Assembly: GCA_049323615.1 (NCBI GenBank)
Contig: JBMOPD010000001.1
Location: forward strand, 41,160 to 105,159
DNA length: 64,000 nucleotides
From: JBMOPD01 sp049323615
Lineage (GTDB): Bacteria; Bacillota; Desulfotomaculia; Desulfotomaculales; Desulfocucumaceae
Reading direction: 5' to 3'
Shown here: positions 50,965 to 60,573 of the stretch, piece by piece
Layout of the letters: each line of letters opens with the position of its first letter
Numbering within the stretch: position 1 is the stretch's first letter
Notes under the pieces: model-generated
Seen by the model: the letters and a program-made list of their open reading frames with translations, nothing else
Database searches by the model: none
What the model was told of the DNA's origin: nothing
Made by a program: the position numbers and the translations under genes

Positions 50965-53286
50965 TCACCCCCGGCGAAGGGCCGACAGGGCCCTTTTAAG
51001 ACTCTGCCGCGGTATTTTTTCGGTATTAACCGGTTCTGGCGGGGTATACGGCCTGCCCAGCAGCAAGTGCAGGAGAAGTACCGCCGCCCCTTTGTCCAGG
51101 GGGCGGTTGAAGTTTGAGCACTTGGGGGAGTAGATGCAGGCCGGGCACCCCACCATGCAGTGGCAGGAGAGTATGGTTTCAAGGGTGGCCCCAAACAGCC
51201 CGGCCGCCTCCTCGTACCCCTTTTCACTGAACCCCACCCCGCCGTGACAGGCGTCGTGGATGAACACCGTCGGCCCCCCGGTCTGGGGGTGGCAGACGGT
51301 GGACAGCCCCCCCAGGTCGTTGCGGTCGCACATGGCAAACAGCGGCAAAAGCCCGATGGCGGCGTGCTCAACGGCATGCAGCCCGCCCATCAGGTCCAGG
51401 TTATAATCCTTTACCCGCCCGGCCGCCCCGTCGTCCACAACCACCCAGAAACCCGTTGTTTCCATGACCTGCTCCGGAAGCTCAAGCTGGCCGCCGCCGA
51501 CGACCTGGCCGGTCTTCTCGTGCTTTTTCATGTAGCCGGTTACCCTGGTGGTCACCTTCAGCTGCCCGGTGTACAGCCGGTGGCCGTTCATCTCCCGGCT
51601 CCTGTCCACCGACAGTATTTCGGTGGTCTTGTCCCGCCCGCACATGGTGTAATAGTCGACGTCGCACTGGTCCATCAGGGCGGTGGAGGTTTCCAGGTCG
51701 AGGCTTTTCACGATATAGGTCTCTCCCTGGTGGGTGTAAACCGCCCCCGGGTACACTTCGGACATGGCGGCGCTTTGGTCAAGCACCTCGACCAGGCGGT
51801 TTCCCCGCCCCGCGTCCCGCAGGTGGATCAGGGATGAAGAGCTGGACCTTACATTTACCCGTTCCGCGGGGTAGGTCTGGCCGTTAAAGTAGTATTTTCC
51901 ATCGGAATAGATCAGTTCCCGGTCTTCTTCCAGCAGGCGGAGCAGGTCTGTAAAGTTTTGGCTCCACAGCGGGTAGTCCCCGGGGGTGACAGGCAGTTCA
52001 TGGGCCGCACAGAGGGCATGACCAAGCAATATGTACGGGTTGCCCGGGTCGATCAGGGCCTGCTCGCCGGGGCGGGCAAACAGCGCGCCGGTGTTGCGCA
52101 AAAAGTACTGGTCCATGGGGTTTTCTACGGCCACAAAGATCACCAGCGACTCCCCGCTGCTGCGCCCCACCCGCCCGGCCTGCTGCCAGGTGGAGGCGAT
52201 GGTGCCCGGAAAACCACCGATGATGCAGACTTCAAGGTCTCCCACATCGATCCCCAGCTCCAGGGCGTTGGTGGAGATGACTCCCATCAAGGAGCCGCCG
52301 AAAAGGGCGTCTTCAATTTTACGCCGTTCACCGGCCAGGTAGCCGCCCCGGTAGGCCATGACTTTGCCTGCGTTTTTTTCTTCCTTCATATTCTGCCGGG
52401 TAAAGCGCAGGATCCGCTCGGTGACCTGGCGGGCCCTGGAGAAGGCGATGGTCCTGTAGCGGCTCTCCAGGCAAAGGGCCAGCAGCCAGGACACCTCGTG
52501 GACATAGGGGGTGTGGGTGGGCGGCCGCCATAATATGAATTTCATTCTTCCCCGGGGCGCCCCGTTGTCGGCGACCAGGTCTACCGGCTGCCCCACCAGC
52601 AGGGAAGCGTGCTCCCGGGGGTTGGCAATGGTGGCCGAGCAGAGTATGAAAACCGGCTCCGACCCGTAATGCCGGCACAGCCTCCTCAGCCGCCGGATGA
52701 CGTGGGCCACGTGGGTGCCGAATACTCCTCTGTAATTATGCAGCTCGTCGATCACCACAAATTTTAAATTTGAAATGAAGCGGTGCCATTTCAGATGGTT
52801 GGGCATTATGCCGCGGTGCAGCATGTCCGGGTTGGTTATAATGATATTGGCGTTTTCCCGCAGGGCTGCCTTTTCCCCGTCCGGGGTGTCGCCGTCGTAC
52901 ACCCCGGTGTTGAGCGGGATCCCGAAGTCCAGCAACTTGTCAAGCTGGTCCCGGCCCAGGGACTTGGTCGGGAAAAGGTAGAGGGCGGTCCACCGGGGGC
53001 GGAGCAAAAGTGCATCCAGCACCGGAAGGTTGTAGCACATACTCTTTCCCGACGCGGTGGGGGTAACCACCACTATATTTTTCCCGCCCCGCACCTTTTC
53101 AATGGCCTCCACCTGGTGCGTGTATAGCCTTTCAATTCCCCGGCGGCTTAAGCCGGCGCCGATAAGCGGGTGCAGGGGCGAATGAAGTTGGCCGTACCGG
53201 GGTTGTTGGGGAGGCAGGTTTTCCATGTGCGTTATTTGATCCCGGTAGGAGGGGTGGGCCTTGATTCTTTCCAGCAGCTTTTCCAT
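50965..53286 (-). CDS. mrfA: MrfA-like DEAD/DEAH helicase with DUF1998 zinc site (YprA family)
   Basis: A 773-residue superfamily 2 helicase. Walker A VVTPTASGKSMC (about residues 56-67), motif II VIDELHNY (D-E-x-H), motif III CSATIANP, motif V GVISTNALELGIDVG, motif VI QQAGRVGRSS. The C-terminal DUF1998 region ends with the four-cysteine zinc site CHCMVGCPACIYSPKC near residues 709-724, as in B. subtilis MrfA. Unwinding in this family is 3'-5'. First gene of the mrfA-mrfB operon. ATG without a strong ribosome site (TGCTGTA). Confidence 0.87.
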   Translation of the reverse strand: MEKLLERIKAHPSYRDQITHMENLPPQQPRYGQLHSPLHPLIGAGLSRRGIERLYTHQVEAIEKVRGGKNIVVVTPTASGKSMCYNLPVLDALLLRPRWTALYLFPTKSLGRDQLDKLLDFGIPLNTGVYDGDTPDGEKAALRENANIIITNPDMLHRGIMPNHLKWHRFISNLKFVVIDELHNYRGVFGTHVAHVIRRLRRLCRHYGSEPVFILCSATIANPREHASLLVGQPVDLVADNGAPRGRMKFILWRPPTHTPYVHEVSWLLALCLESRYRTIAFSRARQVTERILRFTRQNMKEEKNAGKVMAYRGGYLAGERRKIEDALFGGSLMGVISTNALELGIDVGDLEVCIIGGFPGTIASTWQQAGRVGRSSGESLVIFVAVENPMDQYFLRNTGALFARPGEQALIDPGNPYILLGHALCAAHELPVTPGDYPLWSQNFTDLLRLLEEDRELIYSDGKYYFNGQTYPAERVNVRSSSSSLIHLRDAGRGNRLVEVLDQSAAMSEVYPGAVYTHQGETYIVKSLDLETSTALMDQCDVDYYTMCGRDKTTEILSVDRSREMNGHRLYTGQLKVTTRVTGYMKKHEKTGQVVGGGQLELPEQVMETTGFWVVVDDGAAGRVKDYNLDLMGGLHAVEHAAIGLLPLFAMCDRNDLGGLSTVCHPQTGGPTVFIHDACHGGVGFSEKGYEEAAGLFGATLETILSCHCMVGCPACIYSPKCSNFNRPLDKGAAVLLLHLLLGRPYTPPEPVNTEKIPRQSLKRALSALRRG

Positions 53287-53463
53287 TACAGCACCTCTGG
53301 CCGAGTTTTCTCCAAGCCGGCCCCGTTTTCCTTTTAACCAGAATGATATGGTTAAATTTACCGGTTGTCAAAGGCTCTGTGGTATTGTAAAGTTTTTATA
53401 TTTTTTAGATCAAAAAATTAGCTATAATAATAAAGATACTGGAAAATTAACAGTGAGGGAACA

Positions 53464-54447
53464 ATGATCAATCAATCGGGAGATGACGTTGTTTTAGCCA
53501 GGGACCTGGTAAAAAGGTTCGGTGATTTTGAAGCGGTAAAGGGAATAAACCTGGCGGTCTCCAGGGGAGAGTGCTTTGGGCTGCTGGGGCCCAACGGGGC
53601 TGGCAAAACATCCATAGTTAAAATGATTTACGGCTTCTCTCCGGTAACTTCGGGCAAGTTGGAGGTGTTCGGGGAGGACATCATGGCCAGCGCAAGAAGT
53701 GTCAAGGCCAGGATAGGAGTGGTTCCCCAGGAGGACAACCTGGACCCGGAACTGTCGGTGAGGGAAAATCTTCTGGTCTATGCCGGCTACTTCAGGATGA
53801 AGAAGGATCTGGCCCACAGGCGGGCCGGCGGGATCCTGGAATTTATGGATCTGGCGGACAAGTCCGGCGAAGCGGTGGGGCACCTTTCGGGGGGCTTAAA
53901 GCGGCGTCTGACCATAGGCAGGGCCTTGATTAACAGTCCGGAACTTTTAATACTGGACGAACCCACCACGGGCCTGGATCCTTACGCCCGCCACCTGGTG
54001 TGGCAGCGCCTCAGGAAGTTGAAGGAGTCGGGGACCACCATGCTGCTGACCACCCATTACCTGGAAGAGGCCAGCCAGCTCTGTGACCGGCTGGTTATAA
54101 TCCACAAAGGTGAGATCCTGGAGCAGGGTACACCCGGGGAGCTGATTGCCCGTCATGTCGGTAAGGAGGCCCTGGAACTGGGGGTCGGCTCCCCGGAGGG
54201 CGACATTCTGGCCGGAGGAAGCGAAGAACTGGTCAAGGCCCGGCAGGTTCTGGGAGACGACCTGGTGCTCTTTACCGACCGCGGCCGGGAACTGGCCCAG
54301 AGGGTTTCCGCCAGGGCGGCCGACCTCGGCGTATCCCTTAATTACCGCAGGCTCAGGCCCACCAACCTGGAAGACGTTTTTCTCAAACTTACGGGCGAGA
54401 CCCTTGAGGGAGATCAGGGGGAAGAAATGGGGGAAGGGTGGCGGTAA
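53464..54447 (+). CDS. ABC transporter ATPase, NodI/DrrA type
   Basis: A 327-residue ABC ATPase. Walker A GPNGAGKTS (about residues 42-50), Q-loop VVPQEDNLDPELSVRENL, signature HLSGGLKRRLTIGRAL near 141-156, Walker B LLILDEPTTGLDP, H-loop LLTTHYLEEASQ. The extra ~90 C-terminal residues are usual in NodI/DrrA/CcmA exporters. ATG after AGTGAGGGAACA. It is divergent from mrfA and overlaps the permease gene. Confidence 0.86.
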   Translation: MINQSGDDVVLARDLVKRFGDFEAVKGINLAVSRGECFGLLGPNGAGKTSIVKMIYGFSPVTSGKLEVFGEDIMASARSVKARIGVVPQEDNLDPELSVRENLLVYAGYFRMKKDLAHRRAGGILEFMDLADKSGEAVGHLSGGLKRRLTIGRALINSPELLILDEPTTGLDPYARHLVWQRLRKLKESGTTMLLTTHYLEEASQLCDRLVIIHKGEILEQGTPGELIARHVGKEALELGVGSPEGDILAGGSEELVKARQVLGDDLVLFTDRGRELAQRVSARAADLGVSLNYRRLRPTNLEDVFLKLTGETLEGDQGEEMGEGWR

Positions 54448-55253
54448 TGGCGGGGAAAGGCAATTTGCTAAAGGGAATAACCACTGTGCCGGACCTGTCC
54501 TGGCCCCTGGTGGTGAAGGTTTTCCACCGCAACCTCAAGGTCTTCGGGAAGACCTGGAAGGCCAACCTGATGTTTAACTTTGTGGAACCGGTGCTTTACC
54601 TCTGGGCTCTGGGTTTCGGGCTGGGGGTATACGTCACCCGGATAAACGGGCTGTCTTATATCGACTTCCTGGCCCCCGCCCTGGTGGCCTCTTCGGCAAT
54701 GTTTTCCACCACTTATGAGATGACCTACGGCAGCTTTACCCGGATGGCCTTCCAGAAGACCTTCCACGGCATGGTGGCCACCCCGGTGGGCATGGACGAC
54801 GTGGTGATGGGTGAGATCCTGTACGGGACCTTTAAAGGAGTTCTCTACGGGATGGTATTTTTGGCCGTTGTGGCCATGTTCGGCGTGGTCAAGTCCCCTT
54901 GGGTGCTTTTGGTTCCGGTGCCGCTGGCCTTGATGGTGATGGGCTTTTCCGTCCTGTCTTTGATCTGGACCAGTATCGCTCCCAACTATGACTCTTTCGG
55001 CTACTTTTTTACCCTGTTCATCTCACCGATGTTTTTGTTCGCCGGCGTTTTCTTTCCGGTGGAAAACCTGCCGCCGGGGATAAGGTTCCTCCCCTGGATC
55101 ACCCCCCTGTACCATGCCGTGGAAGTGATCCGGCCCCTGGTGCTGGGCCAGGTGAGCTGGTCCATACTGGGCAATTTGGCCTGGCTGGCGGTTTTTGTCA
55201 TTCTGACCATACGGTTTCCCCTGGTGATGGTGAAGAACAGGTTAATCCAATAG
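54447..55253 (+). CDS. ABC-2 type permease, NodJ type
   Basis: A 268-residue membrane protein with six hydrophobic helices, including VLYLWALGFGLGVYV, FLAPALVASSAMFSTTYEMTYG (the ABC-2 signature region) and FTLFISPMFLFAGVFFPVENLPPGI (NodJ-like). It forms an exporter with the preceding ATPase; the substrate (drug, lipid or oligosaccharide) is not readable. The ATG at 54447 overlaps the TAA of the ATPase gene (TAATG). Confidence 0.84.
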   Translation: MAGKGNLLKGITTVPDLSWPLVVKVFHRNLKVFGKTWKANLMFNFVEPVLYLWALGFGLGVYVTRINGLSYIDFLAPALVASSAMFSTTYEMTYGSFTRMAFQKTFHGMVATPVGMDDVVMGEILYGTFKGVLYGMVFLAVVAMFGVVKSPWVLLVPVPLALMVMGFSVLSLIWTSIAPNYDSFGYFFTLFISPMFLFAGVFFPVENLPPGIRFLPWITPLYHAVEVIRPLVLGQVSWSILGNLAWLAVFVILTIRFPLVMVKNRLIQ

Positions 55254-55295
55254 CAGTATGAGGTCTTTGCCAGGGCGATAGCAGAAGTTTTGTAG

Positions 55296-56219
55296 TCACC
55301 TTCTGAAAAACCTCATCCACCACAGCATCGGCCCGGTAAAAGGTTTTTTGCCCGCCAACGCCTCGGCCACCAGCTCCATGGCCACTGATACGTGGCCCTT
55401 TATCATCCTTTCACCCGCTTCAGGGGTGGCCAGCCCGGGGGACCCCAGGTAAGGCTGCATGCCGGGGGCGTTTATCCAGGCCAGGAGGCTGGCTAAATGT
55501 TCAAGATCGGCCTTAAGCTGTGTAAAACCACATTTGTTCAATATACCGGCTATCCGTGCCATAGCGGCCGTTACCCCGGTCTTTTCCGGCGGCAGGCTGG
55601 CGGGGACGTCCTTGTAGCATTTAATCAGGTTTGCATTGGTGGCCAGCATCAGGGAAGTTTCATTTGTCCCGGCATGGGCGTCGGGATCATCGCCACACCG
55701 GCCGGGGGGCAAGTTTATTAATTCCAGAAAGGACCTGTCATGCTGAACCATCTTTTTAAAAATAACATTAAAGGGATTGATTAACGCAAAGCGGAAGCGG
55801 CGCCATGCTTTCCGGGCCGCGATTTCCATGGCCAACTGATGACTGGGCCCGCCGTGGTTGTCACAGACAATCAAATAGCGGAAGCCCTGTCCGGCCAGGC
55901 TGCGAACGAAATCCTCCAGCAGTCTTTCCAGCGTTTTTGCCCTTACGGAAATAGAACCTTTTAACGGTAACGGATCACACCCCGCATAAATTGTCGGCAG
56001 TATTAAAAGGTGAAAATCCGGGTAGCGTTCGGCCAATGCCTTGCAATACTCTCTTTGCAGTTTTTCACCGACGAAGACATCGGTGCCCAGTGGCAGATGG
56101 GGACCGTGAACTTCTAACGGGCTGACAGCGATCAGACAAATGGTTTTCCGGGGGTCGATCTGCTGCAGTTCGGATAAGGTAAGTTCCGCGTATTTACTGA
56201 CTCCGGGCACCGGTATCAC
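55296..56219 (-). CDS. Creatininase family protein
   Basis: A 307-residue metal-dependent amidohydrolase-like protein. Metal ligands typical of the family: SPLEVHGPHLPLGTDVFVGE (Glu/His, about residues 33-52), RYLIVCDNHGGPSHQLAME (Asp/His near 118-126) and GRCGDDPDAHAGTNETSLML (His/Glu near 175-190). Members hydrolyse creatinine or cyclic amides (MftE-type peptidases are a branch). GTG start at 56219; the ribosome site (GGAACGG) is modest. Stands alone. Confidence 0.8.
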   Translation of the reverse strand: MIPVPGVSKYAELTLSELQQIDPRKTICLIAVSPLEVHGPHLPLGTDVFVGEKLQREYCKALAERYPDFHLLILPTIYAGCDPLPLKGSISVRAKTLERLLEDFVRSLAGQGFRYLIVCDNHGGPSHQLAMEIAARKAWRRFRFALINPFNVIFKKMVQHDRSFLELINLPPGRCGDDPDAHAGTNETSLMLATNANLIKCYKDVPASLPPEKTGVTAAMARIAGILNKCGFTQLKADLEHLASLLAWINAPGMQPYLGSPGLATPEAGERMIKGHVSVAMELVAEALAGKKPFTGPMLWWMRFFRR

Positions 56220-56330
56220 CCCGTTCCATCAGCTTTTCCACCATGGCTTTTCCCTCCCGTTTTGCTCATTTTATCATGTATGATACCGCTGATGTATGAT
56301 CAGCAAAAATTATTGGATTATATGTTTGTA

Positions 56331-56359
56331 TTGTAAAATGCAATCAGCTAACTTATAAT
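56331..56359 (+). promoter_or_regulatory. Promoter upstream of liv-like operon leader
   Basis: TTGTAA at 56331-56336 and TATAAT at 56354-56359 with 17 bases between. Confidence 0.6.
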
Positions 56360-56467
56360 AGAACTGTAGTACGGCAGCATGGTAGCGAGGTAACAAGGTT
56401 AAATATTGCACGGACTCTTTCGCCGGGTTGCCGGCGGAAGAAACTATGTGGGATATTGATAAAACTG

Positions 56468-56500
56468 CCTTTAACACCCTGCCGGGGTGTTATTTTATTT
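56468..56500 (+). terminator. Possible attenuator terminator before livJ
   Basis: Hairpin AACACCC-TGCC-GGGGTGTT followed by ATTTTATTT, located between promoter and first gene rather than after a gene. Confidence 0.65.
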
Positions 56501-56600
56501 GGTTTGGTTATAAACCGGTAATACAGCATAATAATTTAAATCATCAAAAATTATAAATTAAAAAGTAATTTTTAAGTATTAAGAAAAGGAGGCTGTATTC

Positions 56601-57815
56601 ATGGTTGGTAAGAGAAAGAGTTATTTGGTTATGGCTGTGGTTTTGCTGTTTTCCCTGTCTTTTGGGGCTGCGGGCTGCGGGTCGGATAAGCCTGCGGCCA
56701 CAACTACCCAGGGAACATCCGGTGGACAGGCAAAGGTTGTCAATGTCGGCTGGTCCGGGCCGCTTAGCGGCGGTGCGGCCATTTACGGCCAGGACACGGT
56801 GGAGGGATTGAAGATGGCCGTGGAAGAAATCAACGGCAAGGGCGGCATTACCGTATCCGGCCAAAAGTACACCATCAATCTGATTACCCTTGACGACCAG
56901 TACATGCCGAATATGACCGCAACCAACGCCCGGAGGCTGAGGTCGGAAAACAAGGTTCCGGTGATCTTCACGCCTCACGCCGGCGGCGTTTACGCCCTGC
57001 AGGAATTCAACCTGGAAGAGAAGTTTCTGATCGTCGCCCACTCCGCCGATCCCCAAATTGCCGAGCGCGGCAACAAGCTGACCTTTGTTGCCGCTCCCCC
57101 CTTCAGCGGCCAGCCTGAGCCCTTTTCCAGGGTGGCCATGGAAAAGTACGGAAAGAAGGTGGCCCTGATTCCGGCTACCCACAAGTACGCCAAAGACTGG
57201 ACCACCACCTTTGTTTCGGCTTGGGAGAAGCTGGGCGGCCAGGTGACCGGAAATTTTGCCGTGGACTATAACAAGGAGACCGATTTTTATACATATGTCA
57301 GCAAAGCCCTGGCCACCAAGCCGGACGTGCTCTTTGTGGGAGGCCCCTCCAAGCCCACCGCCATGATCATCAAGCAGGCCAGGCAGCTGGGCTTCAAAGG
57401 CGGGTTCGTTTTAATGGACCAGGCCCGCCTGGAGGAAATGGAAAAGGTTGTTCCCTTGTCCGACCTCACCGGGTGCATCGGCATGATGCCGCTGTACCAG
57501 ATGCCCGGGCCGGGGGTGGGCAAATTTGTGGAGAACTACAAGGCCAGGTACGGCGGCAAGTTACCCACCTTCCACCATGCCGGGAATTACATGGCCATGA
57601 AGATAGTGGCCAGGGGCATGGAAAAAGCCGGGACGGTGGAAGACGCCGCCAAAATCTTTGAAGGCATGAAACAGATCTTCCCGATCAAGGAAGAGGGATT
57701 TCCCTATGAGCTGACCGGCATTAACAGCAATGGCTCCCTGCAGGTGGAAGAAGCCGGTGTTATGGTCACCGACGGCAAATACGGCCCTCCCGTGCCCATT
57801 TCGGTGAAGAAGTAG
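56601..57815 (+). CDS. Branched-chain amino acid type ABC substrate-binding lipoprotein
   Basis: A 404-residue lipoprotein: lipobox GAAGC with Cys26, a Thr/Gly-rich linker, then the periplasmic-binding fold type I (VGWSGPLSGGAAIYGQDTVE ... GLKMAVEEINGKGGI, LDDQYMP, FTPHAGGVYALQEF). It captures substrate for LivHMG-type permeases. With an acyl-CoA ligase and a thiolase downstream, the substrate may be a carboxylic acid rather than an amino acid. Strong AAAAGGAGG before ATG. Confidence 0.85.
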   Translation: MVGKRKSYLVMAVVLLFSLSFGAAGCGSDKPAATTTQGTSGGQAKVVNVGWSGPLSGGAAIYGQDTVEGLKMAVEEINGKGGITVSGQKYTINLITLDDQYMPNMTATNARRLRSENKVPVIFTPHAGGVYALQEFNLEEKFLIVAHSADPQIAERGNKLTFVAAPPFSGQPEPFSRVAMEKYGKKVALIPATHKYAKDWTTTFVSAWEKLGGQVTGNFAVDYNKETDFYTYVSKALATKPDVLFVGGPSKPTAMIIKQARQLGFKGGFVLMDQARLEEMEKVVPLSDLTGCIGMMPLYQMPGPGVGKFVENYKARYGGKLPTFHHAGNYMAMKIVARGMEKAGTVEDAAKIFEGMKQIFPIKEEGFPYELTGINSNGSLQVEEAGVMVTDGKYGPPVPISVKK

Positions 57816-57863
57816 GAGTGGGTGAAGGGCTTCTTTTTTCAATTGTAATGACGGAGGAATGTC

Positions 57864-58727
57864 ATGGACCTGTTTATTCAGCAGCTGGTCAACGGCTTAA
57901 CGCTGGGCAGCATTTACTGCCTCGTGGCCCTGGGGCTGACCCTCATTTACGGGATCATGGAGGTTCCCAACTTCGCCCACGGGCATCTGTACATGATCGG
58001 GGCTTACGTGACCTTGTTTTCAATGACTTTGTACGGGTTGAACTACTGGCTGGCATCCATCCTGGCGGGGATTGTCCTGGGCATTATCGGCGTGCTGATG
58101 GAGCGCATCGTCTTTCATCCCCTGCGCCACGCCCCCGGCAGCAATAAATTCATCGCTGCCGTCGGAGCAATGATGTTCCTGGAGGCGCTGGCCAGGGTCC
58201 TTTGGGGTTCAGATTTCCGCAGCATGCCCGCCATCTACGACCAGGTGGTTATGATCGGAGGAGTGAGGGTTACCGAGCAGCGGATTATCGTTATCGTGGC
58301 GGCGGTTTTGCTGATGTTGGCCTTAAATCTGTTCTTGAAAAAAACTATCATCGGCTCCTCCATCGAGGCCACCGCCCAGAACCGGGAAGGGGCGGCCCAG
58401 GTGGGAATCGACGTGAACGTTGTGGCCATGCTCACCTTCGGCATCGCCTCTTTCCTGGCCGCCGTGGCGGCTGCCCTGGCGGGGCCCATCTTCCTGGTCT
58501 TTCCTTCCATGGGCGCTTTAATCATCATGAAGGCCTTTGTCATTATTGTAATCGGTGGCATGGGAAGCATCCCGGGGGCTATACTGGGCGGGTATATTTT
58601 AGGCATCGCGGAGAGTATGGGCGCCACCTACGTCTCTACGGACTACAAGGATATCGTCGCTTTCCTGGTATTGATAATGATCCTGGCAGTCAAACCCACC
58701 GGCCTGTTTGCAGAGGGAAAGAGGTGA
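57864..58727 (+). CDS. LivH-type ABC permease
   Basis: A 287-residue membrane protein with about eight helices. N-terminal IQQLVNGLTLGSIYCLVALGLTLIYGIMEVPNFAHGHLYMIGAYV is typical of LivH; the coupling region EATAQNREGAAQVGIDVNVV (EAA loop) and the C-terminal GGMGSIPGAILGGYILGIAES are kept. GGAGG before ATG. Second gene of the importer operon. Confidence 0.86.
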   Translation: MDLFIQQLVNGLTLGSIYCLVALGLTLIYGIMEVPNFAHGHLYMIGAYVTLFSMTLYGLNYWLASILAGIVLGIIGVLMERIVFHPLRHAPGSNKFIAAVGAMMFLEALARVLWGSDFRSMPAIYDQVVMIGGVRVTEQRIIVIVAAVLLMLALNLFLKKTIIGSSIEATAQNREGAAQVGIDVNVVAMLTFGIASFLAAVAAALAGPIFLVFPSMGALIIMKAFVIIVIGGMGSIPGAILGGYILGIAESMGATYVSTDYKDIVAFLVLIMILAVKPTGLFAEGKR

Positions 58728-58734
58728 GTGGGGG

Positions 58735-59727
58735 ATGCTGCTGATTAAAAAAATTACACCAGCCAAGGCGGGCTACCCGGTTTTGTTGGCGGCTGCCCTG
58801 GCTGTTCCACACATCAGCCCCAGCCCGTATTATATTCAGGTTATTTCCATGAGCTTTATTTTTGCCATCGCTGTCTACGGGCTCAACCTCATCGAGGGGT
58901 ACACGGGGCAGCTTTCCCTGGTTCAGGCGGGCTTTTTCGGAACCGGCGCCTATATGTCGGGGCTGCTCACCTTGAAGCTTAAAATGTCTTTCTGGCTGGC
59001 CCTGCCTCTGACTGCACTGGCAGCCGCCTTGTTGGCCCTTCTGATCGGACTGGTTTCATTCAGAACCAGAGGCCACTATTTTGTCATCCTGACCCTCTGC
59101 ATCGGTGTCATCATCAACCTGGTGATCGAAAAATGGGAGGGCCTGACCGGGGGAGTAGGCGGATTGATAGGGATCCCAAAGCCCAGCCCGCTGGGCCCCC
59201 TGTCCTTTGACACCATCGACAGGCAATACTACCTGATATTAGCCTTTCTGCTGGTCACCATGTTTGTCATGCACAGGATAGTCAATTCCCTGGTCGGGCG
59301 CACATTTTTATCCATAAAGAACAGTGAGGAACTGGCGGCCACGCTGGGGATCAATGTGCTCTACAACAAGCTCCTGGCTTTCGCAGTTTCGGCATTCTTC
59401 ACAGGGATGGCCGGGGCCTTGTACGCCGGGTTCATACGGTTTATCGGTCCCGATATCAGCAGCCCCATTCTCACCTTTGAATTCCTTCTGTATCTCCTGG
59501 TGGGAGGGCAGGCCACAATCGCCGGGCCCGTGGTCGGCACTCTGCTTGTCTCCGGCCTGACCGAAAGCCTCCAGTTTCTGAAAGAGTACCGGCTGGTGCT
59601 GTTCGGGGCGCTTCTGGTATTGATCGTCAAGTTTTTCCCCTGGGGAATAGTCGGATTTATCCGGATGCTGGCGGCACAAAAGCGCAAAAAATTTATATCA
59701 CCCGGTAAAGAAGGTGTTTCCCCATAA
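58735..59727 (+). CDS. LivM-type ABC permease
   Basis: A 330-residue permease with about nine helices: IYGLNLIEGYTGQLSLVQAGFFGTGAYMSGLL-type region (here AVYGLNLIEGYTGQLSLVQA), FRTRGHYFVILTLCIG, the EAA-like loop SIKNSEELAATLGINVLYNKLLAF and GGQATIAGPVVGTLLV. ATG at 58735 follows GAGGTGAGTGGGGG and is chosen over a start nine codons upstream. Confidence 0.85.
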   Translation: MLLIKKITPAKAGYPVLLAAALAVPHISPSPYYIQVISMSFIFAIAVYGLNLIEGYTGQLSLVQAGFFGTGAYMSGLLTLKLKMSFWLALPLTALAAALLALLIGLVSFRTRGHYFVILTLCIGVIINLVIEKWEGLTGGVGGLIGIPKPSPLGPLSFDTIDRQYYLILAFLLVTMFVMHRIVNSLVGRTFLSIKNSEELAATLGINVLYNKLLAFAVSAFFTGMAGALYAGFIRFIGPDISSPILTFEFLLYLLVGGQATIAGPVVGTLLVSGLTESLQFLKEYRLVLFGALLVLIVKFFPWGIVGFIRMLAAQKRKKFISPGKEGVSP

Positions 59728-60524
59728 TGCCCGTCAATGCGAAAAACGCCGTACTTTTGCAGACAGAATCCCTGACCAGGAATTTCGGGGGGCTGACGGC
59801 CCTTAACAACGTTGATTTTCAAGTTTACGAGGGGGAAATTGTATCCATTATCGGCCCGAACGGGGCGGGCAAGTCGACTTTCTTCAATGTGATTTCAGGC
59901 TTTTATCCTCCGTCGCGCGGTGTCATCCGGTTTCAAAACCGTGACATAACAAGGATTCCAACCCACGCCTTCGCCCGCCTGGGCATTGCCCGGACATTCC
60001 AGCACACGCATTTATTTACCAACGGCACAGTGCTGGATAACCTGATCACGGGGTACCGGTTAAAAACCAAAATGGGCCTGTGGGATGCCATTTTGCGGAC
60101 TCCCCGGAGCCGCCGCGAAGAAAGGGAGTCGGTGGAAAAGGCCTGGTCGGTGCTGGATTTTATCGGGCTGGCCCCTGTGGCCCATGAGCCGGTGGCCAAT
60201 ATCCCCCAGGAGGCGGGAAAACGGCTGGCCATCGGGCTGGGCCTCATTTCCGAACCCCGCCTTTTGCTGCTGGATGAACCCGCGGCCGGGGTCAACCATG
60301 ATGAAACCAGAGGTTTGTCGGATCTGATTAAAAAGATTCAGGCGGCCGGGGTAACGGTGTGCCTGATCGAACACAAGATGCAGATGGTGATGAACCTGGC
60401 CGACCGCATTATGGTGCTGAATCACGGCAGTAAGATTGCCGAGGGCACCCCCGGGGAAATCAGAAACAACCGGGAGGTAATCGAGGCTTATCTGGGGGGC
60501 GCCGATTATGCACGGCAGGAGTGA
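59727..60524 (+). CDS. LivG-type ABC ATPase
   Basis: A 265-residue ATPase. Walker A GPNGAGKST (about residues 41-49), the LivG-specific insert after FARLGIARTFQHTHLFTN, signature NIPQEAGKRLAIGLGLI (a weakened LSGGQ-type motif), Walker B LLLLDEPAAGVN. Start ATG overlaps the livM stop. Its last codons (ARQE) run directly into sequence that resembles the LivF C-terminus, so the natural C-terminus may have been replaced. Confidence 0.85.
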   Translation: MPVNAKNAVLLQTESLTRNFGGLTALNNVDFQVYEGEIVSIIGPNGAGKSTFFNVISGFYPPSRGVIRFQNRDITRIPTHAFARLGIARTFQHTHLFTNGTVLDNLITGYRLKTKMGLWDAILRTPRSRREERESVEKAWSVLDFIGLAPVAHEPVANIPQEAGKRLAIGLGLISEPRLLLLDEPAAGVNHDETRGLSDLIKKIQAAGVTVCLIEHKMQMVMNLADRIMVLNHGSKIAEGTPGEIRNNREVIEAYLGGADYARQE

Positions 60525-60573
60525 TGTGCTGGCCGGGGACGAAGAGGTCAAAAAGGCATATATCGGTGGTTAA
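60520..60573 (+). pseudogene. LivF C-terminal deletion scar
   Basis: In a frame shifted from livG, the sequence reads SDVLAGDEEVKKAYIGG and TAA. This is the usual C-terminus of LivF (pattern E-L-L-A-x-x-E-V-K-K-A-Y-L-G-G). All other ~220 codons of livF are missing, and the scar is fused to the last codons of livG. Confidence 0.7.

Larger units (their letters stand above)
56220..56600. other. Leader region of the liv-like operon
   Basis: No protein gene. It holds a promoter (56331-56359), a leader of about 130 bases with several short inverted segments, and a terminator (56468-56500), about 100 bases before livJ. The arrangement suggests attenuation. I cannot match the leader to T-box, TPP, SAM, glycine or cyclic-dinucleotide RNA classes. 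Confidence 0.5.

Noticed and set aside
50961..51377. 139-codon N-terminal extension of the mrfB frame
   Set aside because: It overlaps the 3' part of mrfA out of frame and is Pro/Ser/Thr-rich noise; a good ribosome site precedes the ATG at 50960.
56366..56500. T-box or known riboswitch upstream of livJ
   Set aside because: No T-box sequence (AGGGTGGNACCGCG) and none of the conserved blocks of common riboswitches; kept only as an unassigned leader.
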